From JBFJVZ01 sp041623895 (GTDB lineage Bacteria; Planctomycetota; Planctomycetia; Pirellulales; Pirellulaceae), in contig JBFJVZ010000212.1 of NCBI GenBank assembly GCA_041623895.1, positions 1 through 12,519 on the forward strand: 12,519 nucleotides of DNA, given 5' to 3'. Under the pieces are notes generated by a model, which worked only from the letters and a program-made list of their open reading frames with translations, was not told where the DNA came from and did not search any database. This document shows positions 1 through 7,719 of this stretch, in pieces. Position 1 is the first letter of the stretch, and the number at the start of each line of letters is the position of its first letter. The position numbers were made by a program, and so were the translations under genes.

Positions 1-1626
1 CAGACCCCAATGGTGCAGCAATTCGCCCAAAATCCGTTGATTACTGCGATTGTCGTCGACGACGAGGATCGGAATTCCACGCAGCTGTGCGAGTTCGCTA
101 AGCTTTTCAATCTGGCGATGAACTTCGAAACACGTTGTGAAATGAAACGTCGTCCCTTCATCCAGCTCGCTTTCCAGCCAGATTCGACCGTCCATCATCT
201 CCACCAACTGCGACGAGATCGCCAGCCCTAGCCCCGTTCCGCCAAATCGCCGAGTCATCGAGGCATCTACCTGGCTGAATGACTCGAATATCTTTTCCTG
301 TTTCTCCGGCGGAATCCCGATACCGGTATCGCGGACGGAGAACCGTATACAAACGGGGCCTGAGCAATCAGCTTCGCGGCAAACATCAACTTCGATCTCA
401 CCTGACTCGGTGAACTTGATTGCATTACTGACAAGATTAACAATGATTTGTCCCAAACGAACCGCGTCGCCGACAAGAATGTCGGGCACTGCCGGGTCAA
501 TACGGCACAGCAATTCCAATCCTTTCTCGCCGGCTGTCGTTCCCAGCGACTGCACCGTGTGTCCAACACAATCACGCAAACTGAATTCCTTAGACTCCAG
601 GTCCAGTTTGCCCGCCTCGATCTTTGAAAAATCGAGAATGTCGTTCAGCAACCGCAACAGCGAGCTCGCCGACTGCTTGACCATGTTCAAGTAATTTCGC
701 TGTTCCGCCGTTGGATCCGTGTTGAACAGCAACTCCGTCATGCCGATGATGCCGTTCATCGGAGTGCGGATCTCATGGCTCATGTTAGCCAGGAATTCGC
801 TTTTCGCTCGATTAGCAGCTTCTGCAAGCTCCTTGGCCTTGCGAACTTCCTCGTCCGCAAGCTTTCGCTCCGTCACATCCCAGTACATGACTTGCACGCC
901 TTTGACCAGGCCCAGGGAATCGCGGACCGGGCTTTTGAAGATCTCGACAAACACACGTTCGCCATGCTTGTTCTGGTGTTCCTCGATCTCATTGATCGCC
1001 TTTCCGATTGCCAGCACCCGTTGGTCATCTTCGACGTACTTTTGGGCCAGGTCCGTAGGGAACAGGTCGAAATCGGTCTTGCCCAGCAGCTCCTCCAGCG
1101 GCAAGCCGATAGCTTCACAATACCTTTGATTCCCAAATACGACCTTGCCATCAATGTCCTTGCGGATCACGTGCAGCGGCAAACTTTCGACCAGCGAAGC
1201 GTACAACGCCTGCGATTCGCGGATTGCACTAATGTCGGTACCAATTCCACCAACACACAACGGTTTGCCCGTAGCGTCGCGAACGACCTTGATACGGTCG
1301 TGCAGCCAAATCACCGATCCATCAGGCCGGACGATGCGGTATTCTTGTTCAATTTGTTCACGATCTAAAAGGCTGGTCAAATTCTTCAGCACGTATGACC
1401 GGTCATCGGAGTGGATTGCTTCAATCCAATAGTCTTGATTGGTAAGCAATTCCTCGAACGGCCGCCCATAGATTCGCTCGGCGACCGGATTGGCATACAA
1501 CATCCGTGTTCCGTCCAGCGAGGTGCACCAAATCAAGTGCTCCGCTGAATTGATTAGCGTGGTCAGCAACTCAGCCGTGGAGTGCTCAAGTTGGTCAAAG
1601 GTGTCACCAGTTGCCTTGATATCCAC
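1..1626 (-). CDS. Hybrid PAS-domain sensor histidine kinase with receiver domain (partial)
   Basis: The gene runs off the left edge, leaving 542 codons. Numbering is from the GTG at 1626. PAS/PAC 1 covers about residues 20-137 (includes MLYANPVAERIYGR and the tail GGIGTDIS). PAS/PAC 2 covers about 142-256 and ends YWDVTERKL. A short helix leads to the HisKA domain with the H-box MSHEIRTPMNG, phospho-acceptor His284. The HATPase has N-box NLVSNAIKF (first Asn397), G1 DTGIGIP (Asp433) and G2 GGTGLGLA (from Gly462). A receiver domain begins near residue 518 (ILVVDDN, Asp524/Asp525) and is cut by the edge, so its phospho-acceptor Asp is outside. With no membrane segment, it is probably a soluble sensor that autophosphorylates and relays phosphate to its own receiver. 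The signal sensed is unknown. In this frame a TAG lies at 1683-1681 and the first ATG (1503) falls inside PAS 1, so a non-ATG start is needed. GTG 1626 is my best guess and TTG 1569 is possible. Confidence 0.9.
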   Translation of the reverse strand, partial: MDIKATGDTFDQLEHSTAELLTTLINSAEHLIWCTSLDGTRMLYANPVAERIYGRPFEELLTNQDYWIEAIHSDDRSYVLKNLTSLLDREQIEQEYRIVRPDGSVIWLHDRIKVVRDATGKPLCVGGIGTDISAIRESQALYASLVESLPLHVIRKDIDGKVVFGNQRYCEAIGLPLEELLGKTDFDLFPTDLAQKYVEDDQRVLAIGKAINEIEEHQNKHGERVFVEIFKSPVRDSLGLVKGVQVMYWDVTERKLADEEVRKAKELAEAANRAKSEFLANMSHEIRTPMNGIIGMTELLFNTDPTAEQRNYLNMVKQSASSLLRLLNDILDFSKIEAGKLDLESKEFSLRDCVGHTVQSLGTTAGEKGLELLCRIDPAVPDILVGDAVRLGQIIVNLVSNAIKFTESGEIEVDVCREADCSGPVCIRFSVRDTGIGIPPEKQEKIFESFSQVDASMTRRFGGTGLGLAISSQLVEMMDGRIWLESELDEGTTFHFTTCFEVHRQIEKLSELAQLRGIPILVVDDNRSNQRILGELLHHWGL

Positions 1627-1919
1627 AACTGTCCGATTAGCTAAAAAAGATCGATAGAAAGACGAGATCCCTGAATCAATCTAAGGTGATTACACGCGGC
1701 GATCAAGCAAGCGGTCGAATCATTCAAGCGACACAGACGCACGGGATCGGTCTATACTGGATCAAAACGATCGCGCTTCGATCCCATCATTCTAGATCGG
1801 GTACCCCTACTCCGGAGAAAGCCACCAACCACCCGGTAGCTGACGTGCCCAACGGAAACCAAATCAAGTCATTTGTTCGCCCAACGACAGCGCGAATCGC
1901 AACCCGGACCCGATCATCG
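1627..1919. promoter_or_regulatory. Divergent intergenic region between sensor kinase and sulfatase
   Basis: This 293-bp stretch separates two genes transcribed away from each other and must hold both promoters. The only promoter-like string I see is TATACT at 1753-1758 (plus), with a weak GCGACA at 1728-1733 at a long 19-bp spacing, which I rate as poor support. A plus-strand reading frame stays open from GTG 1686 into the sulfatase. Its extra 78 residues show no domain and precede a clear signal peptide, so I treat it as non-coding leader. I see no repeat or RNA gene here. Confidence 0.4.
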
Positions 1920-3329
1920 ATGTATTCCAAGTCGACCTTCATCACATTGCTGCTGATTCTGCCCGCCGTCAGCACAGCCACCGCCGCCGATCGCCCCAAC
2001 ATCATTTATATCATGTGTGATGATTTGGGTTATGGTGATCTGGGTTGCTACGGACAGCAGCAAATCAAGACGCCCAATCTTGATCGCATGGCTGCCGAAG
2101 GATTGCGGTTCACGGATCACTATGCCGGTCATACGGTCTGCCGCCCATCGCGGCTTGTCCTGTGGATGGGCCAGCACGTTGGGCATACCGGTCTGGCCGG
2201 CAACCGGCCACGGAATTTAAGCGGCATGGAAAGCACGGTTGCCCGTCAACTAAAAACCGCCGGCTACGCAACGGGTGGCGTCGGCAAATGGGCGCTGGGC
2301 AACGTCGACGATCCCGCCGAAGTCGACAACCAAGGCCATCCGAATCATAACGGATTCGACTACTGGTACGGTTACCTGAACCAAGGCCGCGCCCACAACT
2401 ATTACCCCACGTATCTGTGGGAGAACAAGCAGATGGTGACGTTACCGGGCAACGTGCTGAGTGACAATCCGCTCGCACGAGGGCGCGTCTCAAGCAAGCG
2501 GGTGACGTATGCCCACGATTTGATGACAGAGGCGGCACTTAACTTTGTCCGCAAACACAAAGCACGGCCATTTCTGTTGCACATCCATTGGACAATCCCA
2601 CACGCCAATAACGAAGGCGGTCGTGTGACGGGGGACGGCATGGAAGTCCCTGAATATGGCGAGTACGCCAATAAAGATTGGCCGAATCCCGAAAAAGGTT
2701 TTGCCGCCATGATCACGCGGATGGATCGCGATGTTGGCAGGCTAATGAATTTGCTGAAAGAATTATCGATCGATGATAACACGCTGGTCCTGTTCACATC
2801 CGACAACGGCCCTCACCAGGAAGGCGGACACAAACACGAATTCTTTGATTCCAATGGTCCGCTGAAAGGCTACAAAAGATCCATGCACGACGGTGGAATT
2901 CGCGTCCCCCTGATCGCCCGTTGGCCCGGCAAGATTGCACCGGCCGGCGTCTCGCCGCATCCCTCAGCCTTCTGGGATTTCTTGCCCACCGCTTGCGAAC
3001 TGGCGGGTGCAGGACTGCCCGACAAGATCGATGGCATCTCTTATCTGCCGACCTTGCTGAAAAACAAAGTGCAACCTGAACACGAATACCTTTACTGGGC
3101 AAGTTTGGAGGGGCAAACTTCGGTGGGCGTGCGTCACGGCAACTGGAAATTAGTCAAATATCGTGCGCAGAAACCAGGCGGGAAAAAAAACCAACCGTCC
3201 GGCGAGCAAGCTGATTGGCGATTGTATGATCTCTCCAAAGACATCGGCGAGGAAAATAACGTTGCCGAACAGCAGTCTGATATCGTTGACAGAATCCTGG
3301 CTTTGCTGAAACGAGACGGATTGCTGTAG
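1920..3329 (+). CDS. Secreted sulfatase (formylglycine-dependent, alkaline phosphatase superfamily)
   Basis: The 469-residue protein has a signal peptide of about 22-23 residues (hydrophobic FITLLLILPAV, then STATAA before DRPN), so it is likely exported. The sulfatase fold begins directly with NIIYIMCDDLGYGDLGCYG, where Asp34/Asp35 are metal ligands. The signature CRPSR follows, with Cys74 as the residue converted to formylglycine by a maturation enzyme. A second metal pair lies in TSDNGPH (Asp295, Asn296), and the C-terminal part (GVRHGNWKLVKY, WRLYDLSKD) is typical of arylsulfatase A-like enzymes. It should hydrolyse sulfate esters, plausibly on sulfated polysaccharides as in marine planctomycetes, but the substrate cannot be read from sequence. 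ATG 1920 was chosen because it places the signal peptide at the N terminus. No strong Shine-Dalgarno precedes it. It ends with TAG, convergent with the thioredoxin lipoprotein gene 67 bp away. Confidence 0.93.
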   Translation: MYSKSTFITLLLILPAVSTATAADRPNIIYIMCDDLGYGDLGCYGQQQIKTPNLDRMAAEGLRFTDHYAGHTVCRPSRLVLWMGQHVGHTGLAGNRPRNLSGMESTVARQLKTAGYATGGVGKWALGNVDDPAEVDNQGHPNHNGFDYWYGYLNQGRAHNYYPTYLWENKQMVTLPGNVLSDNPLARGRVSSKRVTYAHDLMTEAALNFVRKHKARPFLLHIHWTIPHANNEGGRVTGDGMEVPEYGEYANKDWPNPEKGFAAMITRMDRDVGRLMNLLKELSIDDNTLVLFTSDNGPHQEGGHKHEFFDSNGPLKGYKRSMHDGGIRVPLIARWPGKIAPAGVSPHPSAFWDFLPTACELAGAGLPDKIDGISYLPTLLKNKVQPEHEYLYWASLEGQTSVGVRHGNWKLVKYRAQKPGGKKNQPSGEQADWRLYDLSKDIGEENNVAEQQSDIVDRILALLKRDGLL

Positions 3330-3334
3330 GCGGT

Positions 3335-3395
3335 AACAACTCACTTCACTTTTGATTGCTCGAATGAGTCGCAGGAGCGGCTACCGGTAGTTGTT
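3335..3395. terminator. Weak inverted repeat between convergent genes, possible bidirectional terminator
   Basis: AACAACT at 3335-3341 is matched by AGTTGTT at 3389-3395, with a 47-nt loop that ends in the perfect palindrome CTACCGGTAG (3381-3390). It lies between two convergent stop codons, where a shared terminator would be expected. There is no U-tract and the stem is short, so this is a weak call. Confidence 0.22.
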
Positions 3396-3396
3396 C

Positions 3397-4071
3397 TTAC
3401 AACGCAGCTTCCGCCAACAAGGCTTCGATCGCTTCATCCACGGAAGAATTGTCGCAATCAGCGATCCGCAATTTGCCATTCCGATCGATCAAAAAGTAAT
3501 CCGGAAATCCGTTGACTAAATATGATTGCACCGTGTTGCCATGGACGTCGATGGCGATCGGATATTTGATCCCGCGTTCTTCCGCTTTCTGGACCATGGT
3601 CTCCGATCCTTCTTGGTGGCAGATCCCAATGATCACGACGTCCTCGCCGTACTTTTCCGCAAGTTCGTTGGTGTGAGGTACGGCGGCCAGGCAGGGCCCG
3701 CACCAGGTCGCCCAAAAGTCCAGCACCACGACTTTGCCTTTCAATTCTGCCAGGGTCAATGGCTCCGAATTCATCCACTGATCAACATCCAGCGGCGGAG
3801 GATTTCCAGACCGCTCCAGTTCCGCCAATCGCTGCCGCGTGCTGGCGCCGCCTTCGTGAAAGCGAGCGAGACCGACTGACTGACTGAGACCGGCGGATGT
3901 TCCGCCAACCGCATCGAGTGGTCCCAAGTTTTCCTGCGACGGAAGCGGCACATCGATTGCCCGCCCGGCGTTATCGTTGTTTACAAATTCGTTTTCTCGG
4001 ATCGACTCCTGCGAACATCCGATCACAAGCATTAAAGTTGACACCACGAGCAAGCTTGCTGACCGATGCAT
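3397..4071 (-). CDS. TlpA/ResA-like thioredoxin-fold lipoprotein
   Basis: The 224-residue protein starts with a lipoprotein signal peptide: MHRSASLLVVSTLMLVIGCS, lipobox VIGC with Cys19 as the lipidated residue. A poorly conserved linker (about 20-95) follows. The thioredoxin-like domain (about 97-222) contains VVVLDFWATWCGPC, with the redox pair Cys124 and Cys127, and the cis-proline loop NGFPDYFLID (Pro190). This arrangement is typical of membrane-anchored TlpA/ResA disulfide reductases facing the periplasm. The partner is unknown, and no cytochrome c or DsbD-like gene is present in the window to suggest one. The start is well supported by a Shine-Dalgarno 5 nt upstream. It ends with TAA, convergent with the sulfatase gene. 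Confidence 0.9.
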   Translation of the reverse strand: MHRSASLLVVSTLMLVIGCSQESIRENEFVNNDNAGRAIDVPLPSQENLGPLDAVGGTSAGLSQSVGLARFHEGGASTRQRLAELERSGNPPPLDVDQWMNSEPLTLAELKGKVVVLDFWATWCGPCLAAVPHTNELAEKYGEDVVIIGICHQEGSETMVQKAEERGIKYPIAIDVHGNTVQSYLVNGFPDYFLIDRNGKLRIADCDNSSVDEAIEALLAEAAL

Positions 4072-4076
4072 TGCAT

Positions 4077-4081
4077 CCTCC
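4077..4081 (-). promoter_or_regulatory. Ribosome binding site of the thioredoxin-fold lipoprotein gene
   Basis: GGAGG on the minus strand lies 5 nt before ATG 4071. It fixes the start that gives the lipoprotein signal peptide, and it is one of the few clear Shine-Dalgarno sequences in the window. Confidence 0.7.
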
Positions 4082-4149
4082 CAAAAAACAATATGTCAAA
4101 GTTGATAAAGGCGAGCGGTGGTTACAATGACTCCGGCCACAGGATTTGT

Positions 4150-4245
4150 CTTAAAAGGGCTCTGACCCTCTTCGGGCACGCCGAATTCTGCTGACAAAAT
4201 GAGTGCCCTCCAAAGGGTCCGACCCGGGTCCGACCCCTTATTAAG
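4150..4245. repeat. Imperfect inverted-repeat element with an 11-bp tandem duplication in one arm
   Basis: The left arm (4150-4179, beginning CTTAAAAGGG and ending CGGGCAC) matches the reverse complement of the right arm (4203-4245, beginning GTGCCC and ending CCCCTTATTAAG). A 23-nt loop separates them. The right arm carries GGGTCCGACCC twice in tandem (4215-4225 and 4226-4236), each copy itself a palindrome around one central base. The left arm has a single related unit, AGGGCTCTGACCCT (4156-4169). It sits between the divergent lipoprotein and VCBS genes, so it may be a REP/BIME- or MITE-like non-autonomous element. No transposase is nearby. Confidence 0.6.
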
Positions 4246-4312
4246 AGAAAGCCAGGATTCATTGGAACGCAAGGATGATCTGGAAAGCAAGATGGTTTGG
4301 GGGATTGAAGTG

Positions 4313-5467
4313 ATGCGGATGGCTTGTTTTCTGTTTTTGAATCTGGTTGCCGCCGGTTTATTTCCGGCAAGGGCACAAAAACCATGGCATCGACACGTGA
4401 TTGATGATTCATTTCGCGGAGCCGACGGTGTCAGGCTTGCTGATTTTAACGGAGACGGGATGCAGGATGTTGTCACCGGTTGGGAACAATCCGGCGTTGT
4501 TCGGCTGTATCTGAATCCAGGGCACGATCAAATAAAAAAACATTGGGCGGCCGTTACCGTCGGTAAAGCAGGATCGCCCGAAGATGCCGTGCCATTTGAC
4601 ATCGATGATGATGGTGACTTGGATGTCGTTAGTTGCCACGAAGGAAAGACGCGTCAAGTATGCGTGCATTTCAATGCGGCTGGAAGCGAACCTGAACTCT
4701 TGATGCAGGAGAAAAATTGGAGTTCGCAGGTGTTTGAAAGAATCGACGGACAGTTGTGGATGTTTGCCGAACCGATTTCCCTTGGCGATCAATCACGCGG
4801 CCTGGTCGTTGGCTCGAAAGGCTCCGCTGGGTCGATCACCTTACTGATCGCGCCACAACAACAGGCGGAAAGATTGGATCTGTGGAAGGTGCATAAAATC
4901 CGCGACGCCGGCTGGATCATGACCTTAAAATCGTTGGATCTGGATGGGGACGGAGATCAAGACTTGTTGTTCAGTGACCGGAAAGGTCCCCGCCGCGGCG
5001 TCGGCTGGCTTGAGCAGCCAAATCAGTCTCCCACGCAGCCGTGGATCGAACACGATATTGGCGGCAGTGGCTACGAGGTGATGTTCGTCGATGCGACGCA
5101 GAAGCGCGTCCTGGTTGCCACACGCAACGCATTGTTCATCGATTTTGTTCGTCGCCAGGGTCAGAAATGGACTTCCAGGGAGATTGCCAACCCGACCGGC
5201 GTACCACTGGGCAAGGCGATCAAGCGGCTAACCGGCGACGTGATCGTGCTGACAGCGAACACTGCGGCCGACAAGAAAGCGAAGCCAAAACTTCCTGGTA
5301 TTTGGCTTCGCAACTCCGATCAGACTTGGTTGCCGATCGATCCGACGATTGCCATCAAGCCCGACCGCATTGAATGCCTGGATTTGGACGGCGACGGCGA
5401 CTTGGACGTGATGACTTGCGAAGAGGTGAAGAATCTGGGTGTGATCTGGTACGAGAACCCAGGCTAG
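4313..5467 (+). CDS. Exported VCBS/FG-GAP repeat protein with four calcium-binding-like motifs
   Basis: The 384-residue protein has an N-terminal signal peptide (ACFLFLNLVAAGLFPARA, cleavage near residue 21-22). It is built from beta-propeller-like repeats. Four Asp-rich loops of the DxDxDGxxD type are visible: Asp44-Asp52 (DFNGDGMQD), Asp96-Asp104 (DIDDDGDLD), Asp209-Asp217 (DLDGDGDQD) and Asp357-Asp365 (DLDGDGDLD). Loops of this form bind calcium in FG-GAP/VCBS propellers. Such proteins are abundant in planctomycetes and are usually thought to be extracellular binding or scaffold proteins. No catalytic motif is seen, so no enzymatic function is assigned. ATG 4313 was chosen because it begins the signal peptide and has GGGGGA 8 nt upstream. 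ATG 4319 and ATG 4292 are alternatives. The open frame continues upstream to 4199, but that part runs through the inverted-repeat element. Confidence 0.85.
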   Translation: MRMACFLFLNLVAAGLFPARAQKPWHRHVIDDSFRGADGVRLADFNGDGMQDVVTGWEQSGVVRLYLNPGHDQIKKHWAAVTVGKAGSPEDAVPFDIDDDGDLDVVSCHEGKTRQVCVHFNAAGSEPELLMQEKNWSSQVFERIDGQLWMFAEPISLGDQSRGLVVGSKGSAGSITLLIAPQQQAERLDLWKVHKIRDAGWIMTLKSLDLDGDGDQDLLFSDRKGPRRGVGWLEQPNQSPTQPWIEHDIGGSGYEVMFVDATQKRVLVATRNALFIDFVRRQGQKWTSREIANPTGVPLGKAIKRLTGDVIVLTANTAADKKAKPKLPGIWLRNSDQTWLPIDPTIAIKPDRIECLDLDGDGDLDVMTCEEVKNLGVIWYENPG

Positions 5468-5492
5468 TGCTCTGTCAACTTTTGAGTTTAGG

Positions 5493-5556
5493 GTAGCCGG
5501 ATTCGCCAGAATTCGGTTCGTTCCAAGATAACCCGAAGTCTGGCGACATCGGCTAC
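5493..5556. repeat. 24-bp imperfect inverted repeat between convergent stop codons
   Basis: The left arm 5493-5516 begins GTAGCCG, has TCGCCAGA in the middle and ends TTCGG. It matches the reverse complement of the right arm 5533-5556 (CCGAA, TCTGGCGA, CGGCTAC) at 20 of 24 positions, with a 16-nt loop. It fills the 123-bp gap between the VCBS gene and the DUF255 gene. It could work as a bidirectional terminator or be a dispersed repeat. The four mismatches suggest an old insertion or compensating drift. Confidence 0.6.
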
Positions 5557-5590
5557 GACCACCACCCTCAGTTTGAATCTGGACAAAAGG

Positions 5591-7507
5591 CTAGTGGTCC
5601 AAATACTTCGCCAATACTGCCGCGACTCGCGGCACCCCCGCCGGAGCGCGCTGAAAGTAAGGCACGAGGCTTTGCAGGGTTTCCTTCAATCTCGCGGAAT
5701 AAATTTCATTGTCGCTATGTTCGGCCAGATATTGCAGATTCTCGGCAGAAACACCGACACCCGACGGCAGCGCTGCGTCGACGGGGTCTTTGGTGCGAAC
5801 GATCAAGGACGGATGATCGGCTGATGTAAAGAAGAAGCCTTTACCAGCGTCGTCCCAGAAGAGTTCGATTTGTTTGTCAGTGATCTCGCCCGCCGTGGCC
5901 AGCCAGCGTGGGTCATTGGTGGCGCGATGCAAGGCAATCAATCCGGAGGCCAGAAAGGCATAGTCGTCGACATAGGCATTCAATTTGGCCTGACCGCCGG
6001 CGTAACTGCGTTTCAATCGACCATCATCATCACGTAACTCTTGCAGCAGAAAATCGGCGGCGGTCGCCGCTGCGTCAACATAATCTTGACGCTTAAAAAT
6101 GCGACCCGCATCGGCCAATCCCGCGATCATCAGGCCGTTCCAGGCTGTCAGGATCTTGACGTCGGTGATCGGTCGCTGGCGGCCCGCACGAATCTTCATC
6201 AACGCTGCTCGAATCGGCACCAGCCTTTGATCGAGCGCATTAAAAGTAAGATTTTTTTTCTTTGCGATTGCTGTCAGCGTGCTACCTGGATCCGGCACAA
6301 AGTACTCGCCTTCGAAGTTTGGATTGCCCGCCAGACGGTAGACTTCCGCGGCGATGCTAAAATCGTCGATATCGATTTCGGCCTGATCCAATTCCTCATG
6401 TGTCCAGCGATAGAATTTTCCTTCTTCGCCTTCGCTATCGGCGTCCAAAGCACTGTAGAACGCACCTCCCGGAGCCTTCAATTCCGTCAAGACAAAATCG
6501 CAAACTCGCTGCACAACCGCGCGGTATTCGTCGCGCTTGGTCTCCGCAAACGCGCGCGCAAATAACGACACCAGCTGGCCGTTGTCGTACAGCATTTTTT
6601 CGAAGTGTGGGATCTGCCATTTGCGATCAACGGCGTAACGATGGAAACCACCGCCCAGATGATCAAACATGGCACCACTGATCATGCCATCCAACGATTT
6701 GATCAGCATCGTCCTAGCCTGATCACGCTCCGCCTGATCAACAGATTCTCGATTCATCCGATCAAACAAGAACACTAAGTTTGCCGGCTCTGGGAATTTG
6801 GGCCGATTCGGGTCGGCAGCGGAGTAACCAAAACCACCGAAGACAGGATCGAATTGATCGCTCAAAGCCGCTGCGACGCGCGTGACCAGACCCGCGTTCA
6901 ATTCCATGGCTGCTTCCGGTTCGACGTTCTGATTCTTGCGGATCAATTCGGTCAGCTGAGCTGCCTGGTTTTCGACGTCTCCCCGCCGCGTGGTCCAGGC
7001 CTTGTCGATTTCTCCCAGTACCGACAGAAATCCTGTCGCCTTCCCGCGATCACCGGTGCGGGCCGGAAAATAGGTGCCTCCCCAAAATGGCCTGGTGTCC
7101 GGCAACAGAAATACGGACATTGGCCACCCCCCGTTGCCGCTGACCATCTGCACTGCGGTCATGTAAATCTGATCAACATCGGGTCGTTCCTCGCGATCCA
7201 CTTTGATGCAGACAAACTTCTCGTTCAGTAACTTGGCGATTTCGGGGTCAACGAACGATTCACGCTCCATCACGTGGCACCAATGACAAGCCGCATAGCC
7301 CACGGACAGGAAAATCATTTTGTTTTCACGTTTGGCTTTGGCAATCGCTTCCTCGCCCCACGGATACCAATCGACTGGATTGTGGGCGTGCTGCAGTAGA
7401 TAGGGGCTCGATTCCTTGGCCAACCGGTTGGTGTGCTTTGGCTCCTCGCCACCAACGGAATTGGCGGCAATCAGAACAAACAGGACGAACAAGGAAAGAA
7501 CATGCAT
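5591..7507 (-). CDS. DUF255 thioredoxin domain-containing protein (YyaL/SSP411 family), probably exported
   Basis: The 638-residue protein has the size of this family. After a hydrophobic N terminus (MHVLSLFVLFVLIAANSVGG, a likely signal peptide or anchor) comes the N-terminal thioredoxin-like DUF255 domain, about residues 25-190. Its hallmarks are NRLAKESSPYLLQHAHNPVDW, the CxxC site in YAACHWCHVM (Cys74, Cys77), DREERPDVD and GGWPMSVFLLP. The remainder is an (alpha/alpha)-barrel like those of N-acylglucosamine 2-epimerase/glycosidase-type proteins (for example GGGFHRYAVDRKWQIPHFEKMLYDN and LTAWNGLMIAGLA). The biochemical role of the family is not settled. ATG 7507 is preferred, since the TTG codon just upstream adds only one residue. 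The stop (TAG) is convergent with the VCBS gene and the start diverges from the oxidoreductase gene. Confidence 0.9.
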   Translation of the reverse strand: MHVLSLFVLFVLIAANSVGGEEPKHTNRLAKESSPYLLQHAHNPVDWYPWGEEAIAKAKRENKMIFLSVGYAACHWCHVMERESFVDPEIAKLLNEKFVCIKVDREERPDVDQIYMTAVQMVSGNGGWPMSVFLLPDTRPFWGGTYFPARTGDRGKATGFLSVLGEIDKAWTTRRGDVENQAAQLTELIRKNQNVEPEAAMELNAGLVTRVAAALSDQFDPVFGGFGYSAADPNRPKFPEPANLVFLFDRMNRESVDQAERDQARTMLIKSLDGMISGAMFDHLGGGFHRYAVDRKWQIPHFEKMLYDNGQLVSLFARAFAETKRDEYRAVVQRVCDFVLTELKAPGGAFYSALDADSEGEEGKFYRWTHEELDQAEIDIDDFSIAAEVYRLAGNPNFEGEYFVPDPGSTLTAIAKKKNLTFNALDQRLVPIRAALMKIRAGRQRPITDVKILTAWNGLMIAGLADAGRIFKRQDYVDAAATAADFLLQELRDDDGRLKRSYAGGQAKLNAYVDDYAFLASGLIALHRATNDPRWLATAGEITDKQIELFWDDAGKGFFFTSADHPSLIVRTKDPVDAALPSGVGVSAENLQYLAEHSDNEIYSARLKETLQSLVPYFQRAPAGVPRVAAVLAKYLDH

Positions 7508-7651
7508 CAAAACGGCTCTCTAATTCGGTAATTCACTTCCCGGGCGCTGAGAGCCATTTTATCGCGTCTCCGAGCCGACAAAGCCCCCAAGATGCCACGA
7601 ATTCAATCGGCATGCCATTTGGGTTATCATTTATTCTCCCGTTTCACGTCT

Positions 7652-7666
7652 GGTGACGTTGTCACC
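7652..7666. promoter_or_regulatory. Palindrome, candidate operator in the divergent promoter region
   Basis: GGTGAC and GTCACC form a perfect 6-bp inverted repeat around GTT. It lies 53 bp upstream of the oxidoreductase ATG, inside the 212-bp region shared with the divergent DUF255 gene. Its size and symmetry fit a dimeric repressor or activator site. No regulator gene is linked, so this is a positional inference. Confidence 0.35.
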
Positions 7667-7706
7667 CCTGCCAAACAGATTCCCCATCACTCATCAGTAA
7701 TTGCCC

Positions 7707-7711
7707 AGGAG
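7707..7711 (+). promoter_or_regulatory. Ribosome binding site of the Gfo/Idh/MocA gene
   Basis: AGGAG lies 8 nt before ATG 7720, the ideal spacing, and supports the start that yields the twin-arginine signal. Confidence 0.7.
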
Positions 7712-7719
7712 TATTCTCA

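Noticed and set aside
775..1368. 197-codon plus-strand open frame
   Set aside because: It lies antisense to the PAS and HisKA domains of the sensor kinase, whose minus-strand reading is continuous and strongly conserved.
1686..1919. Upstream extension of the sulfatase reading frame from GTG 1686
   Set aside because: The added 78 residues have no recognisable domain and would bury a clear signal peptide, so ATG 1920 is the better start.
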